The notes under the pieces are model-generated. The model saw only the letters and a list, made by a program, of their open reading frames with translations. It was not told where the DNA came from and made no database searches. DNA of 64,000 nt from Ceratobasidium sp. AG-K (lineage: Eukaryota; Basidiomycota; Agaricomycetes; Cantharellales; Ceratobasidiaceae): assembly GCA_037039685.1 (NCBI GenBank), contig JAWNGF010000014.1, positions 992,001 through 1,056,000 of the forward strand. The letters run 5' to 3'. Of this stretch, positions 40,927 to 52,034 are shown in pieces (position 1 is the first letter of the stretch; the number at the start of each line of letters is the position of its first letter). A program made the position numbers and the translations under genes.

Positions 40927-42330
40927 TCATGTACAAGGGTTCCCTTGGTCCACCATCAAGAAGGTCAATATGGCGAGTGAGTGGAAGCCGGTCTGTAGAT
41001 GTCGGGTCAGTGCAATAGTCAATACGGGAGGGGGGGAGACCAACGAGTGAGCAGCATGGGTACCACGCTTGGAACCCGTGTTGTTGAAAAGACCGTTGAT
41101 GGCACGCGCGATCGCCGTGCGAGTTGCGATTGAAGTAGGCGATCGACGCAATTCGGGGGATAAGTGAATAAGATAACTAAAAATAACGGTTAGCCGGCAA
41201 GGAATATCTCAGATGAGAGTGGCAGATCACAAACAACAGATTACACTTACTGTTGACGCAGATTGTCAAGCCGCCCACACTGAGCCACACAATCAGGGAA
41301 TGGGCACTTGTAATGTTGTTCACCCGTGTGAATACTGAAGCAATACGTCTATGAGTCAGGCACAAAAGTCAAGTAAGAGAACCTACCGAGTGTGCCTCAT
41401 AAGAATGCTGTTTGTCGAAAATGTCCGAGAACATATTTCGCAGATTGGTTTCTTCTTTGTTCGAGCAATAACTACAGTTACGAGTTGGTGGGTCACTGGG
41501 ACCCAGCCTTGTGTGTAGTTGGTTGAGGTAGACTCTTGTGCCAATGCAGCGTCAGCTAGTGGAGCCAGCGGATGGTGGGGGACGTTGTGGGGGTCGCAAT
41601 GGGGGACTGAGCAAGGGGCACACCAAGGGGCGAATCAAATTTCCCCAAGACCGACCTTGTGGGAGACAGTTCTCCAGCGGCAATTAGCTCTGAGTAAGCC
41701 GCTAAGTTGTGAGTTGGAGAAGCCCAAGGTATAGACGACGGGCGGCCTTTGGCTGGGGAAGCAGGTCTGGAGCAATCAGGACAACTCATCTGCGACTTGG
41801 AATCCAGTAACTGAACACAGGGGTCCTTTGCTGGTGCGGGGAAGAGGTGATGCGACTGAGCAATAGGTGGAGTGGTAGCGAAGTAAAGCCGTGTACAGAG
41901 AAGCGAGTGAGTTGGGGTGCTGTCTGTCAACGGGATAGCACTGAACCGGACTAGCTGAGTACGTACTGGAATACGGCGTGCGGCGCACGAGGCCAACGGG
42001 GATCAGACTTCCTGCAAGGTTTCTGTTGGAACCTGGGGCGCAGTGAACGAATTGGAAAGGCTCCATTGACAAGAGCATCTTGTCTGGACCAAATTGCTAA
42101 GTTATTAGCTCAAAAACGTTGCATCAAAATCTTGACTCACCGGAAACCTCTCCAGATGCTGGGGTTCTCACAATAAATGTTGCAATTCCCTTGCCGCGTG
42201 TGGTACATTGCGTATAGAACCTGTCGAAGAAAACAGGTAAGTTGATCCAAAGTCGCTGGGACACCTACGATTGGCGTTTGGTTGGGTGCGGTCGTTTGGA
42301 TCCGCCGTGTGCGATTGCGCACTGGATCAT
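40927..42330 (-). CDS. Two-finger C2H2 zinc-finger protein (transposon accessory gene)
   Basis: Start MIQCAIAHGG at 42330, divergent from the transposase. Visible introns are 42268-42223, 42134-42081 and 41972-41930 (approximate), and two within the finger region. Finger 1 (CEICSRTF..H..H, C-x2-C-x12-H-x3-H) and finger 2 (CPFPDC..H..H, C-x4-C-x12-H-x3-H) are joined by a TGE linker. They are split over exons near 41450-41390, 41341-41258 and 41180. The middle is Pro/Ser-rich, and its splice connection near 41600 is unresolved. The stop is at 40927-40929. By analogy with TnpA of CACTA elements it might bind the subterminal repeats; that is inference. Confidence 0.6.
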
Positions 42331-42360
42331 GTGACAATGATTCGAGCGAATTTCACCACC

Positions 42361-42369
42361 ATCTATAAA
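42361..42369 (+). promoter_or_regulatory. TATA box of the transposase gene
   Basis: atctataaa lies about 50 nt before the transposase ATG in an 85-bp gap between two divergent starts, a shared promoter region. Confidence 0.5.
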
Positions 42370-42415
42370 CCCCAAACCCGATGGATTTGCCTGCTTGACA
42401 CTCAAACTACCAGCC

Positions 42416-45400
42416 ATGGCTCCTCAGCCCAGATTCCGGTGCATTTGTGGCTGCGACAATATCCTGGCATTACAGACAATTCGTCTACACGTGAGGAACC
42501 TCCTGCCTTCGGCTGCTCACGACGATGGCGACACTGGCGGTATTGACAACAGCTATGCTGGGAGCATTGGAGGCATAGAGCCAGATGGAAACAACGGTAA
42601 GTAATTCAACGCAAATGCAATCATTCTCTCCATTCATGTTGACGCGATGATCACTGTTCAGCACCACACGTACAAACACCTTTGGAGACCGATACTTACC
42701 AACAAAATCCGATTGGCGCCCCTCCATCCTGTGAGTATTCATTTTTATCTCATTTAGAGTCTTGGTGTCTTAAAGAGTCAAGCAGCACATCCCCCCGCCA
42801 ATATTGCGCAACCAACGGAGGTACAACGCGCCCCCCCTGTGGAGGGAGGAAGAAATGTCGCTGCGGGCCTCAGTGTTGGGTTCAGTATGGATGTAGACGA
42901 TATGGACGAGACCCTCGGTGAGTCAAATCTGCTGTATAGATATTTTTGTCTCACCCATCCCTTTCAAGATTCACCACCAGTGAATCGTCGTGTCCATCGG
43001 AACCCCCCTGTCATGATCGAGGATTGGCCCGAACCATACTGGGAGCCCGAGTTCGAGTCCGATGAGTCCGGTGTTGACGAAGGCCCTATCCCAATTGACG
43101 AGCGCGACCCCGAGTACATCGAGAATACCAATATCCCCCAGTGCGACCCGGTTGACGAGCCCGAGCTCGAGGACGAGGAACTACGTTCACTGTTAGAAGC
43201 TGAGCTCGGTGAACTAGACGATACTGAATGGATTGACATGTGTAAGTTTTGTTCCCAGTCCTGGTTCTACCGCGCTGATTTGACAACTAACAGACCAACG
43301 CATACTCTCAATGCGCGATCACCACACCCTCCGCCTCTTGGCTACACGCCTTCACGCTCATTTCTCTTGTAGCACGTACGATGACCTTCGTTACGGTGTT
43401 TGCAAAAGCCTCAATCTTCCAAGCGAGTTTGTTGCATGGCGACGGCTTCGTATCCTTGCACAGTTGGAGACTCGGTCATACGACTGCTGTGTCAACTCGT
43501 GCTGCTGCTTCCTTGGCAAGTACAAGGACGACGTGACGTGCCCGTACTGTGGAGAGAGTCGATTTGGCCCTGGTGGCAAGCGGCGACGGGCCTTCCGCTA
43601 CTCCCCGTTGATCCCCCAGCTTCGAAGTTTATTCCAAAGTCCCACCATGGCTTCAAAAATTTGGTACCGAGCTGAGGTCGAGCACGAGGATCAAATGACA
43701 AACAATACACAAGCGAATGGCGACGACGAGCAAAACGGCGAGGATGGACCAGTCAACGACAATGACCAGGGTGGTGACCGGTATATTCAAGATGTATTCG
43801 ATGGCGAGCACTACCGTCTGCTGCGAGAGACCAAGGTCAATCCAAACAAGGAGTACCGTTTTTTTGACAATCCAGAAGACATCGCACTTGGCCTGTCCAC
43901 TGACGGATTTACGCTTTTCAAGCGACGACGACGTGGGCTTTCTGCTGCTTGGCCGATAATCCTTGTTAATTATAATCTCCACCCTAGGATCCGTACTCGA
44001 CTTGAAAACATTATCTGCATCGGCGTCATTCCCGGTCCCACCCAGCCGAAAGACCTTAATTCATTCCTAATCCCGCTTCTGGAGGAGCTTTTGGACCTCG
44101 AGGAAGGTGTGGAGACCAGTGGATTGCGACCTGATGGAACCGGGTACGATTTTGTGCTTCACGCATTCATAATCATTATCTTTGGCGACATTCCTGCAGT
44201 CGCAAAACTCCTTATGATGAAGGGCCAGAATGCGTTCTCTCCCTGTCGCACCTGCTATATTGAGGGCGTGTTGTGTAAGCTCGCCAAATCGTCCGTTTAC
44301 TACGTGCCTTTGCTGGCCCCTCGCCGAGAGCGAGTTTGGGAGTGTCACGACCTCCCAATGCAATCACACGACTATCTTATGGCTCATTATGACGAACTCG
44401 ACGAAGCAGAAACTCAAGACGACCGGGACAAAATAGCCAAACGCTGGGGTGTCAACGGTGCGCCGATATTTGCTCACTTGATGTCAATCGACCTCTCGAC
44501 GATTGCGCCATACGACATCATGCATCTACTCTTCGAAAATCTCGTCCCCAACCTCATAAAACTTTGGACGGGTAAGTTCAAGGGCCTTAACCAAGGCACG
44601 GGTAACTATCAGCTATCCAAGGAGCAGTGGAATGCCATCGGCCGATCAACTGCAGGTGCTGCTCGCACCGTGCCTTCTGCATTTGTCGGCACGCTCCCGG
44701 ATATCGCCCAAGATGGAGGCCTATACAAGGCAGAAGCTCACTCGTTTTGGATCCAATTCGTTGCACCGGTTGTACTCAAAGGTCGGCTACCGGAAAAATA
44801 TTACAAGTGAGTGGTTCCTTTGATACGTGAGACAATATCCAACTAAGATTAACCAGACATTTCCAACTCCTTCGCGAGATCATCATGCGGTGTCTCCAAT
44901 TGAAGATCACAACAACCGAAGTTGACGAGTTGGAGCACATGGTTCGGGAGTGGGTAACGAAATACGAAGAGTGAGTCGGTTAGTTATAACCGACAGTATA
45001 CTCACATAACATACAATCCTTAGATATTATTACCAATATAAACAATCCCGTCTACCAGCCTGCCCTCTCACCATTCACGCACTCCTCCATATGCCATTTT
45101 ACATTCGCAAAACCGGGCCACTTTGGGCGTCCTGGGCATTCGTCATGGAACGATTCTGTGGACATATGCTACCGGCAGTAAAAAACCGCACTCGGCCCTA
45201 CGACCACCTTGACAACTACATTCAACGCCGAGCGCAAATGCAGATCGTATCAGCTGTCTACAATTTACCGTCTCTGGCCAAACCGTTTGTGCGGTCCCGC
45301 ATTGTGGAAGGTGTGGAGATTTCATCTCACGAGGTGGTTTATCCGGAGTGTAAGTTATCTTCCCCACTTACACTGATAATAGCTAAAATATTTATTACCG

Positions 45401-46119
45401 TAGTTCCAATGATTGTGCTTGGAAGACCGCAAACAAAATTGAACCCCGACCGCTCGCTTTTGGCCAAGTTCTCGCAATACTTCGGTGTAGCCCATAACAT
45501 CAACCAAGCAGCTCTCATCCGCGGCCGGATTGATACTGACTCGGTCATTCGTTATGGGCGGTTTCGCATGGCTGGAGACGGTGACAGAATCCGTACTTCA
45601 AAGCAAGTTCCAAAGGATGGGAGTGCACGCGATAATTCCTTTGTCCGAGTAAGTGCACTCCCTTACGCCTGTGTCTTTCGATATTAACATAGCTGCCTAA
45701 CACAAGTACATACTGTTCCCCGATGCTAATGCAGCCTTCCGAAACCGGCCTGACGTTCCGGTTCGACAGACCCAGTATGGCCAGTTACTCGACATCTACC
45801 ATGTAGTATTCATTGAGGAGTAAGTAAATTGACATTCCACTCGATACATTATACTCAAATATCATTCAGCGACGGCACTCGTGCTCGGTACATTCTCGCG
45901 CATATACAACCCTGCGACACGCGCGGTCAGGACGCATCGGTTCCCTTTGCGCCTCCGGTCAAGTATAGCCGCATGCTGAGCACGCATATCGTCCATATAG
46001 ACACCATTGAAGCAGTTATTGGTAGGATCAAGATTGAGAGCGGCTGGGCAATTATAGATCCAAGCAGAGAAGCGATGCCTACGCAGTTTATCAACGAGGA
46101 CGGAGAGGAACTCGAATAG
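42416..46119 (+). CDS. CACTA-type tnp2-family transposase
   Basis: Ten exons: 42416-42596, 42662-42730, 42786-42917, 42969-43241, 43294-44806, 44857-44970, 45024-45349, 45404-45648, 45707-45819, 45870-46119. All phases agree and give about 1071 aa without a stop. A zinc-binding start (CICGCDN) and an acidic region precede the tnp2 core: VNSCCCFLG, CPYCGESRF, FRYSPLIPQLRSLFQ, LGLSTDGFTLF, WPIILVNYNL, GVIPGPTQPKDLNSFLIPL, CRTCY, DIMHLLFENL. These are the usual CACTA (Transposase_21-like) blocks with Asp candidates at DGEHY and TDGF. The intact frame, TIRs and duplication suggest recent activity. TATA at 42361. Confidence 0.9.
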
Positions 46120-46169
46120 ATTTACCTTATGTTATGTAATAACTTTTTTCGCCTCTATGACTAGCCCCG

Positions 46170-46320
46170 CTCTCGAAGTACTCGCAGTTCCGCACAAGTA
46201 CCAGGGACTCGAAACCGACTCGAGCCAAAGTACCATGAGACCCTTAGGTACCTGAGTAGGTACTTATATAAGTGACAGGAGGCCTAGGTCCTTATGTAAA
46301 GTACCATGAAGTACCAGGAC
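46170..46320 (+). repeat. Right subterminal repeats (AAGTACC/GGTACTT)
   Basis: About eight AAGTAC/GTACC motifs in 150 bp mirror the left array. Confidence 0.7.
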
Positions 46321-46331
46321 TTCCCACAGTG
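46309..46331 (-). repeat. Right terminal inverted repeat
   Basis: Reverse complement starts CACTGTGGG and ends CTGGTACTT, pairing with 33933-33955. Confidence 0.85.
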
Positions 46332-46496
46332 TTCTTTGAACTCGCCAAGAAAGCAGGCAGTAAAGTAGTTTGGACTGTCAAATTCAATCTGGGGGCAAGT
46401 GAGCCAAAAGCGTTGGCCCTGGAGAGAGACGGTGTACTTGGTTTCATATTGCATGATGGACAGGTCGGAGTGGCTGGGGATAGTGGGTGGTGCCAT
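46332..46496 (-). pseudogene. BTB/POZ gene copy 2, 5' part
   Basis: Start MAPPTIPSH at 46496. The frame enters a BTB domain (YTVSLQGQRFWLTCPQI, then NYFTACFLGEFKE) and is cut at 46332 by the transposon. Copy 1 has YTVSVRGTDFALTRSQI and NYFTTRFLS at the same place. Confidence 0.85.
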
Positions 46497-46499
46497 CAC

Positions 46500-47142
46500 G
46501 TGGATATAGAGGGAATAAATTAGTACTATTCGGACTATTTGGCCCAGTCACAGAGCAAGGATTTGCCGACCGCGAGTTGAGAGTTGGCAAGGTGCTACGA
46601 AAATTCGCCCCTCGTATGATTTTATACATATCTATTGTTATTTTAATCACATCGCTACGTTAAGGTCACTCCCACCCGATAATTTTCCTCCTTTTTGTGA
46701 GAAGTTCAAAAATCTTGTCGAAGGTCTACAGTAGACACCAAATCAAATATCTTCCAGCTGCACATTCCCGACTTGGGTTTCAAATGGTTTCAAGCCGTTC
46801 GTAAATATAACCTCCAGCAAGTATAGGGATAAAATCACTGAAATTGCATCCTGTTCGCCATTCAAATGCCGTGCGACGCCCATACAGCTCGAATGGTTGT
46901 ACGACGCTGAGACATGAACAAGACCGCTGACATCATCGTGTAAACCGGTTGCACAAGGCGGTCCAGCCACGAATCATTGAGTTGTACGAGGGGCAAGAGA
47001 TGCCGTGCGGCTGTCTAGGTGCAGAGAGGTCGGATCTTGGAGGACATGAGGGGAAATTAATAGCAGGTGATAAGATTGGACCATGCGAACGCAGAGCAAG
47101 GTACACGAGTGCGATTCATTTTTCAGGTCACGTACTCTTTTG
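46500..47142. other. Intergenic, no gene seen
   Basis: Short frames only, with no domain or RNA-gene signal. Confidence 0.5.
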
Positions 47143-47150
47143 ACCGTGCC

Positions 47151-47398
47151 CAGTGTTGTCAATTGTGGGTCAGTGACCCTAGCTTGACCCGGTTTCCGGG
47201 GTCCAACCGCTACCTCTATCTTGTCCGTAGCTGGGTTTTCAGCACCGAAACTTCTTATAGTAGCCCAAATCCCTTCTACGGGAACAATCAATTAACACTA
47301 GTTGAGCTGTTTTTCAGTCAGATAATGAGATACGAGCAAGGGCAAGACTCCGGAAACCGGATCAAGCTGGGGTCACTGACCCCCAGTTGACAACACTG
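47151..47398. mobile_element. hAT-like MITE (248 bp)
   Basis: Long terminal inverted repeats (about 50 bp, CAGTGTTGTCAA outer end) face each other. ACCGTGCC (8 bp) is repeated at 47143-47150 and 47399-47406. An 8-bp duplication and CAGTG ends suit a non-autonomous hAT element; Zisupton-type elements also make 8-bp duplications. No coding capacity. Confidence 0.85.
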
Positions 47399-47642
47399 AC
47401 CGTGCCTGAGTTACCTTTGTGCGGACAGTTTGTTTTCTTACTTTCTTTTCCGACCGTTGGGTCTACGTTGACTTCGAGAGGCTTGACCTTGTGTTCATGT
47501 GGCTCGATAAAGATGTATTCAAAAAAAAGAAAAAATCTAGGTCACGTGAGCGGACTTTGCTGATTGTGGCTATCACCTTCCTTTGTTTCGAGCCACTTGC
47601 CAGTTAGCTTGAACTACGCTCCACACCACGTATTACTTTGAA

Positions 47643-50600
47643 ATGCTCAGGCATGCTAGAGCGCGATCTAGGGGACCAATCTTAGCCCATAGTCCCCATT
47701 GCGTATTCGGAATATCGATTGCTTCACTGAAGCATAGTAGTGAGGTTCAGCGCTCTAGCCGCGCGTCCAGCTCGTCGCACCGTCCATTTCCTAAGCATCT
47801 TGAGGGTCTTAACCAATCTCAGTACCAAGGTGAATAAATTGGTGCTTTCAACTTGCGCTTCCTCGTTGAATTTATGTTTGAAACAGCGGCCACGTTCCCT
47901 TCATCCAAGCCGCTGCAAATTCTTGCTGGACCAGGCACTGGGAAAACCAAAGTCTTGTGCGCGACCGCCGTGGAGCGTTTTCAACTCACACTCGGATTCT
48001 CCTCATCTGTGGCTGTAATGACTTTCAAGCGGGAAGCCGGCCAACAATTGAAGAATCAATTGTCCAAGTTAATTGGCCTGGGTCAAAGTGAAAAGTTGCT
48101 GATTGGTACATTCCACTCAATTTGCGTGCGGTATGTCTATGTGCTGGTCCAAGTCTATCTGCATTCTTGCCACCTAATACACTCGATGTCTAGATATCTA
48201 CGCCAGAACTCGGACAGCAATATCTCCCTCTGGGGCGACAGGCCACGGTGAGTGTGATAGTTTCGTTTGTTACAATAAATGAACGTTATTGTTTAGTGGG
48301 AAGCTACTTGATTTTCTAATTAAATATCACCTACCTCATCATGACGATTGCGTATTGACTCGAACTGTTCAGACCTTGATAGCAAAACACAAGGTCTATT
48401 TGAGTTCTCGCTCACTCTGGGATATTTACCGAGACTCTGGTCCGGAATTCTGGGAAATTTTCGAGTTTGAAGTATTTGAGCGTGTAGTTGAGGGCTACAA
48501 CTCCACATTACGACTCTCGAACGCTTTAGATTTTGACGACCTCATGATAGAGACCAAGAAACTAATCGAAGCACACCCGTCCACTGTCTCCCATATCAAA
48601 CACATTTTGGTAGATGAATAGTAAGTAGGTCTCCGCACCTTGTGGACAAGCATTATTAATGGTCGACTTAGCCAGGACACGAGCTCCCAACAATATGAGT
48701 TTATCCGAACCCTCGCGACCGCTAGTGGCGCCAGCTTAGTTGTTGTGGGTGATTATGATCAGGGTGGTTCGTCTTATCAAAATCTTTCCTATGGTGGCGA
48801 GGAAACTGAATTATATCACTAGTATACGAATGGAGATTTGCGGGTGAGATCTCTTTACCCTGGGCAGTGAAAAATATGCAATCGGCTGCTCATCGGCGAC
48901 CCAGAGCTTGTGAACTTTCAGCGTATGATAGAAGGTAAGCTCGGGAGATGCAAGCGATTTGAGCAAATAAACAAATTCTGAAATATAAATCGTTAGACTT
49001 TCCTGAAACTCACATCATTAAACTCGAGGAGAACTATCGTTCTACTGGTGCAATTCTCGACTTTGCCCAAGCGATCATATCACAGGGTGGGCAGGACGCG
49101 ACAACGATATTGGGATCTTAATAACAATCCTCTCCAGACAATGATAGACCAAGAAAGGCACTGTTCACGTCCCAAAAACCAAAGGGACCTCTCCCGTGCC
49201 TCGTAAAAACCTCGAATCGAACGGACGAGGCGGACCACATTAGTTTGGAAATCCGACGACTCATTGCCGATTCTGACGGCATGTTGACATACGGCGATTT
49301 CGCTATACTCGGTGGGTGGCGCAGATGGAACCGTCCCTTGGTGAATATCATTGTACTAACTAGTTAAATTAGTTCGTACAAATGGGGAAGGTCATGATCT
49401 CGAAATTATGCTCAAGGACCGTGGGATTCCGTGTCGAAAGCTTCCAGAGTATAAGCATTGGCTGTATCACTGCTCCATAGTCAAAGACCTTTTAGAATAC
49501 CTGAGGCTGGCAGCGAGCCCGAATTATACCCCCGCTCTACTTGGGATACTGGAAAACACCGATGGTATCGAAAACAGTGTACGTTCTGAAACGAGTATTT
49601 GGGTTATGCTGAGCTATGCGTTGGGATCCCGTTGGGTAGATGATTGCGGCTATAGCGACTGCGGCCCCAAGACGGAAAATGACTGCCATGGACATGGTTC
49701 GAGCTCTATGCAAAACCCCACAGCCTAATATACGCGCGTCGACAAGGCAAACGTTGCGAGCATTGGTTGTATTCATTGACTATTTACGAGAAAGGATAAC
49801 GCATGTAAGTTCCCTATCCGTCGAACCCCTTTGATATGTGGGCTGCGTGGTGTTCAAAAAATCTGTGGTACTTTGTTCACGTTCATTTTATCTAGGGTGA
49901 TTCGCCCGCAGAACTGCTTGAAGAAGTGATCGAACACACACTGGAATACTGGAGCCCTAAAAAAACAAGGGAAATGGGGAGCAATCAACGCATTATAGCA
50001 AAGCTCAAAGGCGATATACACAAATTTGGCAGACAATCCAGGTGAGGGAATCGAGTTTATAGCTTGCGTCGATGCTGATTTCTAGAGCTACTGCGGGATC
50101 CCAATCCCCCACGCACGCATATATTGCGTACATCGACGAGCTGTCGAGAGTGGAAGTGCTATCGGATTCCACGGTGACTTGCTCAAGCACTTGGCCCCAC
50201 ACTTGCTCATACCTATTTCAGAAAGTAAACATCATGACTTGTCACGCGTCCAAGGGCCTGGAATGGCCCGTGGTTATTGTTCCAAATGGTACGTGCTTGT
50301 TCACGTCATGCCGGTTTACCCTTGACACTGGTCGCAGTGACCGACAACATCTATCCGTCGCAACGTTGTTCAAAGGTCTCGGAGATAAATGAATCGCGGT
50401 AAGATCCGGTGTGAATGGTTATACGCAGAGCTGACCATGCTTTTCGTGGTTAGGAGACTGCTTTATGTCGGTTGCACCCGCGCTCGGTGTTTGCTTATTC
50501 TCACATACCGAAATGGACCCAAGAAAAGTATGTCCCGTATCGCTCCCGCCTAGTCTGCGCTGACCACGACTCATGGAGAACTATCTCGCTTCATTCGACC

Positions 50601-50742
50601 TGTCGATCCGGCAAGTTCCATCCGTTTAGAGGTATTGCGTTGGCTGAGTGGGTTACAGGCGCTTTTCCAGACTCGGATGCCTTGCCTCGACAAGGAGGAC
50701 TGGCAACTGTTTGCCAGAATCCTGAGAAGGGGTACCGAGTGA
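47643..50742 (+). CDS. UvrD/Srs2-like 3'-5' DNA helicase
   Basis: Many short introns join frames that together give superfamily 1A motifs in order: Q motif (LNQSQYQAAT), Walker A (LAGPGTGKTK), VMTFKREA, IGTFHSIC, DFDDLM, motif II (ILVDEYQDTSS across an intron at about 48621-48671), VVGDYDQ, LEENYRST, ILVRTNGE, MTCHASKGLEWPVV and motif VI (RRLLYVGCTRAR). Start ATG 47643, stop TGA 50740-50742, about 750 aa, shorter than yeast Srs2. Motif III after DQ is aberrant (YEWRFA instead of SIYxFRGA), so activity is uncertain. No frame-breaking stop is needed if introns near 49095-49140 and 49577-49635 are real. Srs2-type helicases strip recombinase from DNA. Confidence 0.72.
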
Positions 50743-52034
50743 TTAGCATCATAATCATGCGGACAAGGCAGGCTCGTGAATAGACCAGGATAGAGAACAG
50801 CTGACGACTCTTTGTAATGGTGAAAGTTGTACAGAATGATCTAGTGTATATGTTTGTATGCGTGGGCTCTTGACTCGTACTCAAAGGTATCCCCCAAAGA
50901 GGAATAGTTTTGAGCTTGATGGCATTGATAAAAGTTGCGGAATGGTTAGTTCTGGGCATATGGTACCGTTGACGCAAAAGCCCGCGGCCACTTGTTGGCA
51001 AGATAACCGCATCCAACCTCCTTGATTCTACTGTTTTCCTCACAGGTTAGGGACGCTTAGGAACGCCAGTCAAGAGCTCACATACAGTCACACACTAGGT
51101 CATTCAGTTCAACTTTTACTATTAGAGCCGGCTGTCTTCTGTCGTGGTTCCATCAAGGGTTGTCAGTTTTTAGCTAGCGTGCGATGATGTTCGCCGATAA
51201 TGCGTTTCTGCGGGCTCTTGGCGTATTCCCGACTTGGACGCTCTAGGGGTTTCTCGGCGCAGGGACCTTCTCGCTTCTTGGATAAATAAGTACACAACGG
51301 ATTTATACCGCAGACTACAGCCGTGTCGTCCTATTTCGAACGCTCTCGGGAGATGGAAGCCAAGCACGCGACGCGGTGTCGTTCATCTTGTCCAAATGAC
51401 GCGTAGAGATGAGTCTTCTGGCCCCTGTGATTTGGACCTACATTCGAATGACCGCGTTCGCGTCTACAACTAGACGCATGCGGCGAGGTGACGAGTTGCG
51501 AATCCCATTCGTCGCGCGCAGAGAAGTCATACCATACGCGGACGTACTAACGTGAGAATCGACCAAGGTGCGAATCGAGCTCAGTGCGCGAGTTTGGCTG
51601 GGATCGTATAGAACACTGTTATCTCTCGGATTGTGCGCCACCAGTAGTGTCACCCGGAACATGTCTAGCGGCAATTTCAAGGAATTCGTCGGGATTGGCA
51701 GAATACTACTTCGTCCCGGTATGGCCTCGAGAACAACGCCTATCGGTATCAAGGTTTGTGATCGGCATGGTCAGATCGTAATGGCATCAAGCCGACGGAA
51801 AAGAACCGGAGAAGAGTGCGCCCTCATTATCCGAATACGGTCGAATGCGGTCGAGGGTGACAAACGTCGGGCGAGCGTCAGTCGAACCGACTGCAACAAC
51901 CCGGCACGTGGAAGCCCCACAAAAACTGTCAGCCTCAGGAACTCTGCAAACAGACTCTCCATTTGTGGCACCAGTGCCGAAGCGGGAGCACGTGACAGAT
52001 GACGCACGGCCGAAAAGAGTTGTTTCCCGCCACG
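50743..52034. other. Intergenic, no gene supported
   Basis: Frames on both strands from 51.5 to 52.3 kb are open mainly because of GC-rich, CGA/CG-rich sequence. They lack motifs and partly mirror the Hsp20-like gene. Part may be its 5' UTR. Confidence 0.5.

Larger units (their letters stand above)
33933..46331 (+). mobile_element. 12.4-kb CACTA-superfamily transposon carrying transposase, C2H2, TET/JBP-like and AT-hook genes
   Basis: The termini are CACTGT (33933) and ACAGTG (46331), part of 23-bp inverted repeats matching at 19 positions. TTCT flanks both ends (33929-33932 and 46332-46335). Removing the element and one TTCT rejoins a BTB reading frame exactly. GGTACTT/AAGTACC motifs cluster in both subterminal zones. 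The plus-strand gene is a tnp2 transposase; three minus-strand genes are cargo or accessory. CACTA elements usually make 2-3 bp duplications, so four is unusual. A LINE (36968-38167) is nested inside, giving about 11.2 kb originally. Confidence 0.9.

Noticed and set aside
42416..46119. Assignment of the transposase to the KDZ class because a TET/JBP gene is linked
   Set aside because: The sequence blocks (CPYCGESRF, FRYSPLIPQL, LSTDGF, WPIILVNYNL, PGPTQP) are those of CACTA tnp2, and the ends are CACTG.
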